Source: Amphibacillus xylanus NBRC 15112
GTDB lineage: Bacteria; Bacillota; Bacilli; Bacillales; Amphibacillaceae
Assembly (NCBI RefSeq): GCF_000307165.1
Contig: NC_018704.1
Span: 2,418,001 to 2,482,000, forward strand
Direction of reading: 5' to 3'
Length of the DNA: 64,000 bases
Position numbers and translations under genes: made by a program. Positions 53,026 to 63,266 of the stretch are shown here, one piece after another. The notes under the pieces are model-generated. The model saw nothing but the letters and a program-made list of their open reading frames with translations. It was not told the DNA's origin and did no database searches. The first letter of the stretch is position 1. Every line of letters starts with the position of its first letter.

Positions 53026-54775
53026 ACTCCATAAACTGACTACGGTATAAGTCTGCGTAAGTTCCATTTTGTTTTAGTAATTGTTTATGATTACCTTGCT
53101 CAACAATATGTCCCTTATCCATCACTAAAATCACATCGGCATCAACAATTGTTGATAATCTGTGGGCAATAACAAAGTTAGTCCGACCATTCATCAAATT
53201 CGTCATTGCACTTTGGATCATCCGCTCTGTACGCGTATCAACAGAAGAAGTTGCTTCATCTAAAATTAATATATCTGGATCACTGACAAAGGCACGCGCA
53301 ATAGTAATTAATTGACGCTGACCTTGTGACAAGTTATTACCCTCTTCATTAATTTCAGTCCCATAGCCATCTGGTAACGATGAAATAAAGTGATGCGCAT
53401 AAGCTTTTTTAGCCGCTTCAATGACTTCTTCTTTAGTTGCATTAAGATTCCCGTAGCGTATATTATCATAGATTGTACCTTGAATTAGCCACGTATCCTG
53501 TAAAACCATGCCGAAAAACGAACGAAGATTCTCTCTTGTAACTGTCCGAATATCAGTTCCATTAATCAGAATTTGACCAGACGATACATCATAAAAGCGC
53601 ATGAGTAAATTTATGATTGTTGATTTCCCTGCACCAGTATGACCTACAATGGCGACCGTTTCATTCTTCCCAACACTTAAATTAAGATTTTTAATGACAG
53701 GCTTATCTTTCTCATAAGCAAAATTAACCTGATCAAAGATAATCGATTGAATCGGTGCATGAATTTGATTCGTATCATTTTCAGTTTCTTCTGGCGCATC
53801 AAGGAATTTAAAGACACGTTCTGCTGAAGCGAGAGTTTCCTGCAGCTGGTTCGCCATCTCAGCAATAATTTCAATTGGACGTCGAATATTTTGTGAATAT
53901 TGCAGGAAGGCAAGGACATCCCCAATCAAAATACTTCTTGAGATAACAAGCACACCACCGATAATGGCAATCGTTACATAGGCAAGGTTACCGATGAATG
54001 TCATAACCGGCAACAGCACACCTGCCATAAAACTTGCTCGCCAAGAAACTTCATAAAGGTGGTCATTAATTTTTCTAAAATCCTCATCTGATTGCTCTTC
54101 ATAACTAAATGCCTTAATTAAATCTGTTCCAGTAAAGTTTTCCTCAACAAAACCAACCATTCGCCCTAAACCACTTGATTTTTCTTGGAAAAAGTGACGC
54201 GAACGACTTGTAATAAATTTTGTTGCTAAGAAACTTAAAGGTACCGTGAGTAAGAACGCAACTGATAAGATCCAGCTAATCTTTAACATCATAATTAAGA
54301 TCCCAGACACTAGCATCAGACTACCAAATATCTGACTGACACTTACCTGAATGTTATGACCAACCTTATCAATGTCATTTGTCATCCGACTAATCAAATC
54401 TCCAGTTGACTGATTATCAAAATATTTGAGTGGCACTTTCTTAATTTTCTTAGACACTTCTGTACGCATATCTCTAATCAATCGTTGTGATAAGTAGACG
54501 AGTGTTCGTTCCTTAACGATATCTGCCACTGCTAATACGAGATACATGCCAATTAATAATAAAACAATCTTCAAAATTCGCTCAAGATCAACAGGAATTT
54601 GATCGCGAAATGCAATTTGCAAATGGTTAAGAATTCTTCCTAATATAACGGGTGTAAATACTTGAATGATCGTGACTATTACAGTGAACACAAGTGAAAT
54701 GATCAAAATGAGCTTGTAGTTACTTAAATAGCTGAGCAGACGCTTTAATGTACCTTGTTTATGCTTTTGATTCAT
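53024..54775 (-). CDS. Type IV ABC exporter, TMD-NBD half (second subunit)
   Basis: This 583-residue fused membrane/ATPase half-transporter has six helices in residues 1-310. Walker A is GHTGAGKST, the signature NLSQGQRQLI, Walker B ILILDEATSSVDTRTE and the H-loop IAHRLST. The catalytic Glu after Walker B is present. It pairs with the overlapping gene upstream as a heterodimeric YheI/YheH- or BmrCD-type exporter of drugs, lipids or peptides. The ATG lies in a GAGGAGGTGAGC region inside the end of that gene. Confidence 0.93.
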   Translation of the reverse strand: MNQKHKQGTLKRLLSYLSNYKLILIISLVFTVIVTIIQVFTPVILGRILNHLQIAFRDQIPVDLERILKIVLLLIGMYLVLAVADIVKERTLVYLSQRLIRDMRTEVSKKIKKVPLKYFDNQSTGDLISRMTNDIDKVGHNIQVSVSQIFGSLMLVSGILIMMLKISWILSVAFLLTVPLSFLATKFITSRSRHFFQEKSSGLGRMVGFVEENFTGTDLIKAFSYEEQSDEDFRKINDHLYEVSWRASFMAGVLLPVMTFIGNLAYVTIAIIGGVLVISRSILIGDVLAFLQYSQNIRRPIEIIAEMANQLQETLASAERVFKFLDAPEETENDTNQIHAPIQSIIFDQVNFAYEKDKPVIKNLNLSVGKNETVAIVGHTGAGKSTIINLLMRFYDVSSGQILINGTDIRTVTRENLRSFFGMVLQDTWLIQGTIYDNIRYGNLNATKEEVIEAAKKAYAHHFISSLPDGYGTEINEEGNNLSQGQRQLITIARAFVSDPDILILDEATSSVDTRTERMIQSAMTNLMNGRTNFVIAHRLSTIVDADVILVMDKGHIVEQGNHKQLLKQNGTYADLYRSQFME

Positions 54776-56489
54776 CTGTGCTCACCTCCTCTTCTCCCTG
54801 TGAGAGAGCAATTTCACGATACACAGGGTTATGAGCTAATAAGTCATCATGACTTCCGTAGCCTTTTACTTCTCCATCTTCTAAGACTAGAATTTTATCA
54901 GCATGACGAATCGTTGCAACACGCTGAGCGACGATAATTGTCATCACACCTTCTAATCGATCCTCAAGCGCTTGTCTAATCTCATAATCCGTTCGGTAAT
55001 CTAAAGCAGAAAATGAATCGTCAAAGATATACACATTGGCATCACGTGCTAAAGCCCTCGAAATTGCTAAGCGTTGTCTTTGTCCACCAGAGAAGTTAGC
55101 ACCACCACGAACGACCTTTGAATCTAGTGGATTATCATTAGGTAAAAATTCTCGTGCCTTAGCTACAGTTAAATCCTCAATAATCTTTTCGTCCGTAATG
55201 TCAGGATTACTATACTGCATATTACCGCGAACTGATTCTGAGAAAAAGAAGTTCTGCTGTGGGACATAGCTCAAACGCTGACGGACATCATCTGTGTTAA
55301 TCTCATTAATTGGGATTCCATTAATCAGCAGGTCACCCTCCGTCGGTTCATAAAACTGCATCAGTAATTTTAAAAATGTTGATTTACCTGAGCCCGTACC
55401 ACCGATAATCCCAAGTACCTCCCCTGCTTTTAAAGAAAAATTAATCTTTGATAACGCAGGTAAGTTAGCACCTGGATAATAAAACGTTAGATCTTTTGCT
55501 TCAATTGCATACATGGATTCATTCAATCGTGTTGTTCCACCTACTTTTCGTGATGGATAATCAATGACTTCCTTAACTCTTGAAATTGATGTAGATGTCC
55601 GCGGAATAATCGTCAGCATACGTGACATCATGACGAGTCCAGTCATGACTTGAGCAGTATACTGAATAAACGCCATAAGTTCCCCAATATTCATCGTGCC
55701 ATCGACAATAAATTTCGCACCGAAATAGACTGCAATAACTGTTGTCACACTAACAACAAAAGCTAAAATAGGCTGCACCGTGCTCATCGTATTATTAATC
55801 CGTGTCGATAATTGGTAGTATTGATTATTAGCTTGATCAAAGGTTGCTTCCTCTTCTTCATCTCTAGAAAAAGCACGAACCACTTTTAATCCAGTTAATC
55901 GTTGACGTAGTAATAAGTTAACCCGATCTAAAGCCTTTTGTAATTGCGGGAAAAATGGAATTACCACTCTAATAACAAAATAAATCAGCACAAAAATAAT
56001 TGGCATACTAATTAACACGATTGCGGTTAAACGTCGATGTGTTAAATATGCCATCACTAAACCACCAACAAATTGAAGTGGCGCTCGTAAAATTGGTCGC
56101 ATCATGAGTAGAACAAATTGTTCAATGTGCCCCACATCATTAGTCGTCCGTGTTATTAAAGATGAAATCCCTAACGTCTCTGTTTCATCAAAAGTCATAT
56201 GGTTTACTTTATTAAAAATCCTTTTACGTAGATCTCGTGAAAAAGCCATCGCTGCTTTTGCAGAGAAAAATGATGCTGAACCACGTACTAAAATCGTCAG
56301 GAGTGTCACAATCAACATGATTCCACCAATTTTAAGTACATACTGAACATCTTCTACCGCTATCCCGTTATCTACGATTAATGATAGTAACCGGGGTAAG
56401 TACAGTTCACCAATTGTATTACCCAATGTCAGGAAAAATACAATTGCGAGTAGCCCTTTATATTTTTTTAAGTCTTGAAAAACACTCAT
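54759..56489 (-). CDS. Type IV ABC exporter, TMD-NBD half (first subunit)
   Basis: The product has 576 residues: six helices, Walker A GGTGSGKST, signature FSGGQRQRLA, and Walker B VYIFDDSFSALD. After Walker B an Asp-Ser replaces the catalytic Glu, and the H-loop position reads VAQRVAT (Gln for His). This is the degenerate ATP site of a heterodimer; the intact site comes from the partner gene. Such asymmetric pairs (BmrC/BmrD, LmrC/LmrD) export drugs. No regulator is adjacent. Confidence 0.93.
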   Translation of the reverse strand: MSVFQDLKKYKGLLAIVFFLTLGNTIGELYLPRLLSLIVDNGIAVEDVQYVLKIGGIMLIVTLLTILVRGSASFFSAKAAMAFSRDLRKRIFNKVNHMTFDETETLGISSLITRTTNDVGHIEQFVLLMMRPILRAPLQFVGGLVMAYLTHRRLTAIVLISMPIIFVLIYFVIRVVIPFFPQLQKALDRVNLLLRQRLTGLKVVRAFSRDEEEEATFDQANNQYYQLSTRINNTMSTVQPILAFVVSVTTVIAVYFGAKFIVDGTMNIGELMAFIQYTAQVMTGLVMMSRMLTIIPRTSTSISRVKEVIDYPSRKVGGTTRLNESMYAIEAKDLTFYYPGANLPALSKINFSLKAGEVLGIIGGTGSGKSTFLKLLMQFYEPTEGDLLINGIPINEINTDDVRQRLSYVPQQNFFFSESVRGNMQYSNPDITDEKIIEDLTVAKAREFLPNDNPLDSKVVRGGANFSGGQRQRLAISRALARDANVYIFDDSFSALDYRTDYEIRQALEDRLEGVMTIIVAQRVATIRHADKILVLEDGEVKGYGSHDDLLAHNPVYREIALSQGEEEVSTDESKA

Positions 56490-56654
56490 GCTTGCTCCCC
56501 TTTTCGATCGTTCTCTTAAAATAGTTTAACATAATTCGCTATAAGTCGACATTTTTTAAATTAAAAAACACAAGTTATTAGCCTGGTGTTTATTGGCTAA
56601 TTAACTTGTGCATTAAATCATTTAAAAAGGGGATAACTAATCTATTTTAAAAAA

Positions 56655-57443
56655 TTAATCTTCTATAGATTTGTACTCTACTGCCAAACCCTTTTGAACA
56701 CCTGGTCTGTCTGCAATCCGTTTGGCCCACTCTAAGACATGAGTATATTCATCCATATTTAAGAATTGATAAGAACCTTCATATAATTTACCTAAAGCTA
56801 AACGGCCATACCAAGACCAAATTGCAATATCGGCTATTGTGTACGCATCACCAGCAATATATGCTCGATCAGCCAAGACTTTATCAAGTAAATCAAGCTG
56901 ACGCTTCGTTTCCATTGTAAAACGATCAATTGGATATTTCATCGGTTCTGGTGCATAAGCAAAAAAGTGACCAAAACCTCCACCTACATAAGGACCTGCG
57001 CCTATTTGCCAGAATAACCAATTAAGCGTTTCTGTCCGGCCATGAACATCTGTTGGAATGAGCTTATTAAATTTCTCAGCTAAATATAATAGAATTGACC
57101 CTGATTCAAAGATTTCCACCCTTGGACTTTGACCTTGATCAACGAGAGCCGGTATCTTGGAATTAGGATTGATTTTAACAAAATCTGAACCGAATTGATC
57201 GCCTTGCCCAATATTAATTGTATAGACATCATAGTCTGCACCATCAACACCTAACTCTTTTAATTCTTCCAGCATAATCGTCACCTTAATACCATTCGGT
57301 GTTCCTAGAGAATAGAGTTGAAAAGGCTTGTCTCCAACGGGTAATTTTTGCTCAAAACGTTCGCCGGCAGTCGGACGATTCCCACTTCTATTTGAGTTTT
57401 CATCTTCCCACTGCCACACATCTGGTAGTTCATATTTTGCCAT
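56655..57443 (-). CDS. YghU-type glutathione S-transferase-like protein
   Basis: The product has about 262 residues. PFQLYSLGTPNGIKVTIMLEEL starts the thioredoxin-fold domain, with NPNSKIPALVD as the cis-Pro region. The C-terminal helical domain has WLFWQIGAGPYVGGGFGHFFAYAPE and YTIADIAIW. This matches the disulfide-bond reductase-type GST YghU. I chose the ATG at 57443 because GGAGGAG lies about nine bases before it. Bacilli do not make glutathione, so the thiol partner is unclear. Confidence 0.92.
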   Translation of the reverse strand: MAKYELPDVWQWEDENSNRSGNRPTAGERFEQKLPVGDKPFQLYSLGTPNGIKVTIMLEELKELGVDGADYDVYTINIGQGDQFGSDFVKINPNSKIPALVDQGQSPRVEIFESGSILLYLAEKFNKLIPTDVHGRTETLNWLFWQIGAGPYVGGGFGHFFAYAPEPMKYPIDRFTMETKRQLDLLDKVLADRAYIAGDAYTIADIAIWSWYGRLALGKLYEGSYQFLNMDEYTHVLEWAKRIADRPGVQKGLAVEYKSIED

Positions 57444-57519
57444 CGTAACACTCCTCCTAAGATTAGTTCTTATCTTCATTCTACTATTTAAGTTTGGATA
57501 TGCCCATTTGTTTGCTTAG

Positions 57520-58671
57520 TTACCTAACTTTAACCGGATTTAATAAGTCATCTTGTTTAAGTTTCTCATGAAAATTTAATTTTATAATGTCGATAATTCT
57601 CTTTGATGTATCACCAGTTCCAAATGGATTTTTAATTTCAGTCATTTTTTTATACTCAGAGGAATCTACAATCAATTTGCGACATGCTTTATAAATAGCT
57701 TTTGGTGATGTTCCAACTAACTTTAGCGTACCCGCTTCAACTCCTTCTGGTCGTTCGGTTGTATCCCTTGCAACTAATACTGGTTTCCCTAATGATGGTG
57801 CTTCTTCCTGAATTCCACCAGAATCAGTAATGACTAAATAAGCATGCTTCATAACATGAACAAAAGTTTCATAATCGAGTGGTTCAATCAAATGAACCCG
57901 ATCTTTATTTCGATATGATCGAATCGCTTGGTCACGAACGAGTGGATTTTTATGAACTGGGAAGATGACTTGTATATTCGGGTGATCTTCAACTAAGTGA
58001 TTGACCGCTTCATAGATACTTTGTAGATCATCTAAGTTTTCTCGTCTATGCGTGGTCAACAATATCGTCTTTAGAGAATTAGATAGAATATCGTCTAGCT
58101 CCCGACTCAATTCTTGCTGTCTCGAAGCTACCTGAAGCAGAGCATCAATCACAGTATTGCCTACTACATAAATAGAGTCTTCTTTAATATTTTCCTTTAA
58201 CAAATATGCTTTGTTTCTTTCAGTTGGTGCGAAGTGGTAGCTGGCAATTTTGCTCACCATCTGGCGGTTTATCTCTTCAGGGAATGGTGAAAACTTATTA
58301 TATGTTCGCAATCCAGCCTCCACATGTCCTACCGGTACTTGCTTGAGAAATGCTGCATAAGCACCGATAAATGTTGTCATCGTATCACCATGGACAAGTA
58401 CTAAATCTGGTTTTTCCTTCGTTATAATTTCTGATAATTCCGACATCATAACACCTACTAATTCTTCTACACGTCGTCCCACCTGCATTAAATTAAGATC
58501 GTAATCAGGCTCGATATCAAAAAGACACAAAACTTGATCAAGCATCTCTCTATGCTGGGCTGTATTAACAACGACACACTGAATCTCTTCTTCCTGTTTT
58601 AATGCATTTATAAGTGGAGCCATTTTTATCCCTTCAGGACGAGTCCCAAAGATCACCATAATTTTAAGCAT
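57520..58671 (-). CDS. wecB: UDP-N-acetylglucosamine 2-epimerase
   Basis: This 383-residue enzyme makes UDP-ManNAc from UDP-GlcNAc. Signatures are MVIFGTRPEGIKMAPLI, TAQHREMLDQVL, LVHGDTMTTF, GHVEAGLRTY, FPEEINRQ, LLTTHRREN and TDSGGIQEEAPSLGKPVLVARDTTERPEG. The length is typical (MnaA/WecB). It is the last gene of the exopolysaccharide locus, 24 bp after the GT2 synthase gene, so UDP-ManNAc is likely the synthase donor. Confidence 0.97.
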   Translation of the reverse strand: MLKIMVIFGTRPEGIKMAPLINALKQEEEIQCVVVNTAQHREMLDQVLCLFDIEPDYDLNLMQVGRRVEELVGVMMSELSEIITKEKPDLVLVHGDTMTTFIGAYAAFLKQVPVGHVEAGLRTYNKFSPFPEEINRQMVSKIASYHFAPTERNKAYLLKENIKEDSIYVVGNTVIDALLQVASRQQELSRELDDILSNSLKTILLTTHRRENLDDLQSIYEAVNHLVEDHPNIQVIFPVHKNPLVRDQAIRSYRNKDRVHLIEPLDYETFVHVMKHAYLVITDSGGIQEEAPSLGKPVLVARDTTERPEGVEAGTLKLVGTSPKAIYKACRKLIVDSSEYKKMTEIKNPFGTGDTSKRIIDIIKLNFHEKLKQDDLLNPVKVR

Positions 58672-58695
58672 TGAACCACCTCCTCTATTACCGAA

Positions 58696-59979
58696 TTATG
58701 CTGAGTGTGTTTTTTGTTCTAATTGTTTAAATCGCTGCGTTTTATACCATTTTACTTCCTGATTAAATAATACGCGTTTTAACTCAATAAACGCGGCATA
58801 CACGACTAGAAAAATCCACATTTGTGAATAAGTAAAATACATCAATAAGATAATAAAGAAGTTTTTTGTTGTAAGTTGTTTTCGTTCAATACTCAGCGCT
58901 AAACAAATTTCCGTCACAAAAAGTAAAAAACCGGTAATTAGTAATACATATGAGACATAGCCAATCGATAGCTCTAAATCATAAAACAGATTAACGATGA
59001 AAATCACATGAGAAATTATAACCCCAGAAAAAAATAAAAAGTAAGTAAACAAAAAGTAAAATATATCAATGATCACCTTTTTATGCTTTAACTTGTGAAT
59101 GCTAAATAAATATTTCATAACAACATATTCATTCCCACGCGCCCAACGCGTTCTTTGTCGCCACCAGACCCGTATATTCTCTGGTTCCTGTTCCCACGTA
59201 ATCGCTTCAGGGAAAAAGCGAATATAATAACCAAGGTTATAGACACGAATACTTAATTCTGTATCCTCTGATAGTGCCTTTTCATCCCAGCCACCAAGTT
59301 CATCTAATATCGATTTACGAATAACAAAGTTCGTTCCAGGAATTGTTGTCATCTTAAACCAGAACCACCGGCCTGCTTGAGCAAGCCACTGAAAAGCCAA
59401 TGTTTCAATATTAATTAACCGCGTTAACAAATTGCGATTTGCATTAATGACACGGAACTTTCCTACAATGGCACCCGCCTGTTTATCTACCATTAACCCA
59501 AGAGCTAAATTACGGATTGCTTCAGGCTCTGGTGTATTATCAGCGTCATAGACAGCAACTATTTCCCCAGTCGCATCCTTTAATCCATGATTTAATGCAC
59601 CTGACTTCCCCTTTCCCCCATGTGGCGGTCTAATATGAATCGCTCTAATAAATGGATATTCTTGAGCGTAGCTATTAATAATCTGGCCTGTTAGATCACT
59701 AGAATTATCATTAATCACGAGTACTTCTAGTTTTTCCTTTGGGTAATCAAGACGAATCATTGATTGCATCGTTTGTTCAATTACCATTTCTTCATTATGG
59801 GCAGGGATTAGAATCGTAACCTTAGGGTAATCTTCGATTGGCAGGTTAAGTTCTCGCTTAAAGTTTCGATACTTTAATGCATGAAAATATCCCCCCAGCA
59901 TTAGAAATGCATGGTAAAGCAGCATTGCCCAAATGAGTAATAGCGCTAGATAGATTAATAGATCTGCCAAGAGATTCAC
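58696..59979 (-). CDS. Processive GT2 polysaccharide synthase (PgaC/YdaM-like)
   Basis: The product has 427 residues. It has an N-terminal helix (about 5-27) and a GT2 domain with VTILIPAHNEEMVIEQT, VYDADNTPEPEA as D and DxD, TELSIRVYNLGY with the catalytic base, and WWRQRTRWARGN as the Q-x-x-R-W processivity motif. Three or four C-terminal helices (about 310-405) form the export channel. The synthase polymerises and secretes a beta-linked polysaccharide. The GTG at 59979 overlaps the stop of the DUF2334 gene; a TTG at 59970 has the better-spaced GAGGGG. This and its neighbour match the ydaL-ydaM pair of B. subtilis and the Listeria pss locus. Confidence 0.93.
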   Translation of the reverse strand: MNLLADLLIYLALLLIWAMLLYHAFLMLGGYFHALKYRNFKRELNLPIEDYPKVTILIPAHNEEMVIEQTMQSMIRLDYPKEKLEVLVINDNSSDLTGQIINSYAQEYPFIRAIHIRPPHGGKGKSGALNHGLKDATGEIVAVYDADNTPEPEAIRNLALGLMVDKQAGAIVGKFRVINANRNLLTRLINIETLAFQWLAQAGRWFWFKMTTIPGTNFVIRKSILDELGGWDEKALSEDTELSIRVYNLGYYIRFFPEAITWEQEPENIRVWWRQRTRWARGNEYVVMKYLFSIHKLKHKKVIIDIFYFLFTYFLFFSGVIISHVIFIVNLFYDLELSIGYVSYVLLITGFLLFVTEICLALSIERKQLTTKNFFIILLMYFTYSQMWIFLVVYAAFIELKRVLFNQEVKWYKTQRFKQLEQKTHSA

Positions 59980-61706
59980 CCCTCTAATAGTTTATTTCTA
60001 TTAACTAAATAAAAAGCACAAATAATAAATGTTATTACTGCAATCGAGCTTAATCCTGCAATTATCCAAGCAAGATAATGAACAAATTCACCAATGTAAT
60101 AAACAATGGCTTCGAAGGATGAAAGTAGAACTTTATATCGGCCATACTCTGATATAATTACTCCATCTCTCGTATAGATTGAGACATTTTCACCCTTTAC
60201 CCATACATCCAGCTCTTTTAAATTTATCCACGACATATTTGGCAATTTTTCTAATTCTGATAGTAACTCCCGAAATCCTTCTGCGCCTAAATAAGGATGA
60301 TAAAAGGCTGCAAACATCCCATCGCGAACGAGCCCTAATCTTTCCGTTTGATCGATCATCCTTTGAATCGGCTCCTCTAAGTCAGGTTGAACATAGCCCA
60401 TCGTTTCAGGAAGCAGCTGCATATTATGAAAAAATGAAGGAGAAGTGATATACGGAGCAGTGTCCATGATCTCCCAGTCTTGATCACTCAGTTGGGCTTG
60501 CCCGACATAAGTAGAGAAGTAATCAGCTAAAATCTGATAACCATGTTGTGACATTGTATAATGCGGCGCTTCAAACGCCAACGGATACAAACCATATTTC
60601 GTTAACTCATCAATTCCATCATTGATTTTTGCTTCTGTATATGATTTTTCAAATGCTTGTAAATCGTCAATGTAAATGTCATACGCTTTTTGTGAAGGGA
60701 AATCTTGCTCTGTCTTCAGGGTGATTTCCCGTTCTGCTGGAGCATAAATTGGTGAATTATTCTCCACATCCCAAAACTCAAAACCCTCACCCGTTTCTGA
60801 AGCTCTAAACTGGTGAGTATACCCATGAAGCACAATACTTCCTCCATCTCTTTGAATCTGCCTCAATACTTTTAATAGCTTCGGAGAATCAGCAAAAGTA
60901 TATCTTCGGTCTGTAATGGGATTCGTATAAATCGGTATAACAGCAACCATATAGGGAATATTCTTTTCCTTTAAAATGCTAGCAATCTCTTTAAGTGGTT
61001 CCGGATCAACTAATGGATGAACGTCTTCCAAACGAATATATCCCGTATATGCATGCTCATGATCAACCTGGAAAACATCATGTAATAATTCAGCGAATAG
61101 CGTAGATTGTCTTGAATCAATATAATCAAATGCATAATAATAATTGCGCTCATGCCTTACCATCACAGGATAGTTGATATTTTCACTCTTCATGAGACCG
61201 CTCATCAGAATTTCAGACCCTTGATCGGGTTCTACTTCAACAATTGACGACTCACTAATATCCAAAATCTTATTCGTTCCTATAATCGAAATTTGATCGA
61301 TATTAATCTCATGTCTAGTATCAATAAAATTAAACCGTTGGCCCAGCTTTTCTGTATTGTAACCAATTGCTACAAAGGTACCATCAAATCCATCAAGTGC
61401 TGGTAAAAACGTTGTTGGTAAATACGTAGATAACTGACCAAAATAGAATAAATGCGTTACAGATTGCAAATCACTCTTTCTCACATCATCACTACTCACA
61501 AAGCGAATATCAGAAGTAAAGTGACCAATTAGTAAATCTAAATAACGTTGATCGGGTCCTAATTCACCATCCTTTGTTGTATAAATCACCAGTACCTTCG
61601 GCTCACCTTCTAACTCCTCAGCTCGGATTGTATCATTTGATATAATTATGAAGAGCATTATCCAAACAGCTAAGTGCATTATTTTTAAATACTTTAATAA
61701 TCGCAC
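59976..61706 (-). CDS. DUF2334 polysaccharide deacetylase-like protein (YdaL-like)
   Basis: This 576-residue protein has a signal peptide or N-terminal anchor (1-29), an extracytoplasmic region and a C-terminal helix at about 545-567. The DUF2334 part reads GYIRLEDVHPLVDPEP, then PYMVAVIPIY, VLHGYTHQF and FEAPHYTMS, a remodelled NodB fold with Asp and His ligands. It is thought to process a polymer during export. GTG is the start, with AAAGGAG nine bases upstream. It is translationally coupled to the GT2 synthase. Confidence 0.88.
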   Translation of the reverse strand: MRLLKYLKIMHLAVWIMLFIIISNDTIRAEELEGEPKVLVIYTTKDGELGPDQRYLDLLIGHFTSDIRFVSSDDVRKSDLQSVTHLFYFGQLSTYLPTTFLPALDGFDGTFVAIGYNTEKLGQRFNFIDTRHEINIDQISIIGTNKILDISESSIVEVEPDQGSEILMSGLMKSENINYPVMVRHERNYYYAFDYIDSRQSTLFAELLHDVFQVDHEHAYTGYIRLEDVHPLVDPEPLKEIASILKEKNIPYMVAVIPIYTNPITDRRYTFADSPKLLKVLRQIQRDGGSIVLHGYTHQFRASETGEGFEFWDVENNSPIYAPAEREITLKTEQDFPSQKAYDIYIDDLQAFEKSYTEAKINDGIDELTKYGLYPLAFEAPHYTMSQHGYQILADYFSTYVGQAQLSDQDWEIMDTAPYITSPSFFHNMQLLPETMGYVQPDLEEPIQRMIDQTERLGLVRDGMFAAFYHPYLGAEGFRELLSELEKLPNMSWINLKELDVWVKGENVSIYTRDGVIISEYGRYKVLLSSFEAIVYYIGEFVHYLAWIIAGLSSIAVITFIICAFYLVNRNKLLEG

Positions 61707-61937
61707 ATTTAGATTCTCCTTTTTTAATAGGTTATCGAAAATAAATCTTTCATATATAAGAACATATGTGACAGATCAGGATAAATAACTTTAAAGATTT
61801 AAATGTAGCTAAAAACTTTAAAGAAATGCCATAAACCAGTGCTTTGAACGTTCCAGGACCTAATAACTAATAATTAAAAACCAGCAATTATAATGATAAG
61901 TATTTTGATAAAAATAATTCGCTACTATAGTTTGGCA

Positions 61938-63059
61938 TCACTCTATTACTTTGGAATACTTTAGAAAATATTTCTTTAAAACGTCCTCTGTTGGTAAATT
62001 TAACGGAGAAAAACTAGTTTCATTAGGATCTTGCCCAAGTGTGACGACCCACCAGTAGATGCCTTCTACCAACGGCTTCCACACGTTATATGTTGCTTCA
62101 TAATAGATTGCTTGTGTTTGTGGATCATAATTTCCATTAGGAAAACTCCATACGTAAGGTGTTCGATATACCCCCTCATATGGAAGGATCCCCACCTCCG
62201 TAATGACAATCGGATAATCAGATAAAGCTTCTTTTAGCTGGACAATCTGCCTATGCCATTCCTCTGTTAACATATCGACAGATGCATGATCTGGCACATT
62301 TAACGGAAAATATGCATCGATCCCAACCTGATCAAGATGTTTGACAAACTCAAGCGACGGGATTTCCAATACTGTGTCGTAATTAAAGGAATACAGCAAT
62401 TTCCCATGATAAACTTGACGTACACTTTCGATCAGCTCAATCCACCGATCTTGATATCTACTTTGCATAGAATTGAACTCCGTACCTATATTTAATGATT
62501 CCGCTTTACTTGACTCTGCTAATTGGGCATAAGTGATAATGATCGATTGATAACTATCAAACCAACTGTCTGGATCACTTGGTTTGATTTGTCCGCGCCA
62601 TAAACCATCAGCCATAAAAACTTGTTCATCTAAAATGGGCCGTATCATAACACCAAGGTCATATTCTTGAGCAATAACGATTACATCATAAAGTTCCTCA
62701 ACTGTGGGTGTGTATTCTGGACTAGTCGTCACCTGATTTGCCTGCCAATCTGATTGATATAACGGAAAATTTAATGACACACTGTTAATACCTAAATTCC
62801 GCAAATCCTCAAAAGTGTCTCTAACCTCGTTCAGATCGGGATGTCCGTAAATCAATATATTCATGCCCGCTTCAAATTCATGACTTGTATATTTTAGTGG
62901 CACCATTTTATCAACTCTCTCTACTTCTATTATTGGTAATAACGCCACTTCTAAAAGCTCACTTTTAGGCATGACTAAGAAAACCTCTTTCTCCATACAA
63001 ATTATTGATAGAAAGATGATGACAATTAATATACACATGATTAGCTTCGACTTTAACAT
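61938..63059 (-). CDS. GH113-like TIM-barrel glycosidase with N-terminal anchor
   Basis: This 373-residue protein has an N-terminal hydrophobic segment (about 7-25), so it is anchored outside. The barrel has LRNLGINSVSLNFPLYQ, then LNIGTEFNSMQ with the acid/base Glu, and PIVITEVGIL with the nucleophile Glu, as in GH113 beta-mannanases and related clan-A enzymes. GWYWVV-like IYWWVVTLG near the end matches the family. As the first gene of the exopolysaccharide locus it probably trims the secreted polymer, as GH8 enzymes do in B. subtilis yda and Listeria pss. AGAGGTG precedes the ATG. Confidence 0.85.
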   Translation of the reverse strand: MLKSKLIMCILIVIIFLSIICMEKEVFLVMPKSELLEVALLPIIEVERVDKMVPLKYTSHEFEAGMNILIYGHPDLNEVRDTFEDLRNLGINSVSLNFPLYQSDWQANQVTTSPEYTPTVEELYDVIVIAQEYDLGVMIRPILDEQVFMADGLWRGQIKPSDPDSWFDSYQSIIITYAQLAESSKAESLNIGTEFNSMQSRYQDRWIELIESVRQVYHGKLLYSFNYDTVLEIPSLEFVKHLDQVGIDAYFPLNVPDHASVDMLTEEWHRQIVQLKEALSDYPIVITEVGILPYEGVYRTPYVWSFPNGNYDPQTQAIYYEATYNVWKPLVEGIYWWVVTLGQDPNETSFSPLNLPTEDVLKKYFLKYSKVIE

Positions 63060-63177
63060 TCTGCCGCACCTCTAAGAATGGATTTGCGATTCTACCATTT
63101 ACAATGAATCAAGAAGAAAAGTCCTATTAATCTTCTTATGCAAGACAATTAGATTTGTTGCGTATTTTTATCGATTT

Positions 63178-63227
63178 ACAAAAAAACAGCTATCTCTCTC
63201 ATAATTAAATGAGAAAAATAGCTGTTT
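63178..63227 (-). terminator. Terminator after the SulP gene
   Basis: AAACAGCTAT (63184-63193) and ATAGCTGTTT (63218-63227) pair with inner CTCAT/ATGAG, followed by a T-run on the minus strand. Confidence 0.92.
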
Positions 63228-63266
63228 CATGATGTGACTACTGTTACAAATCAGTTGTCAATTTTA

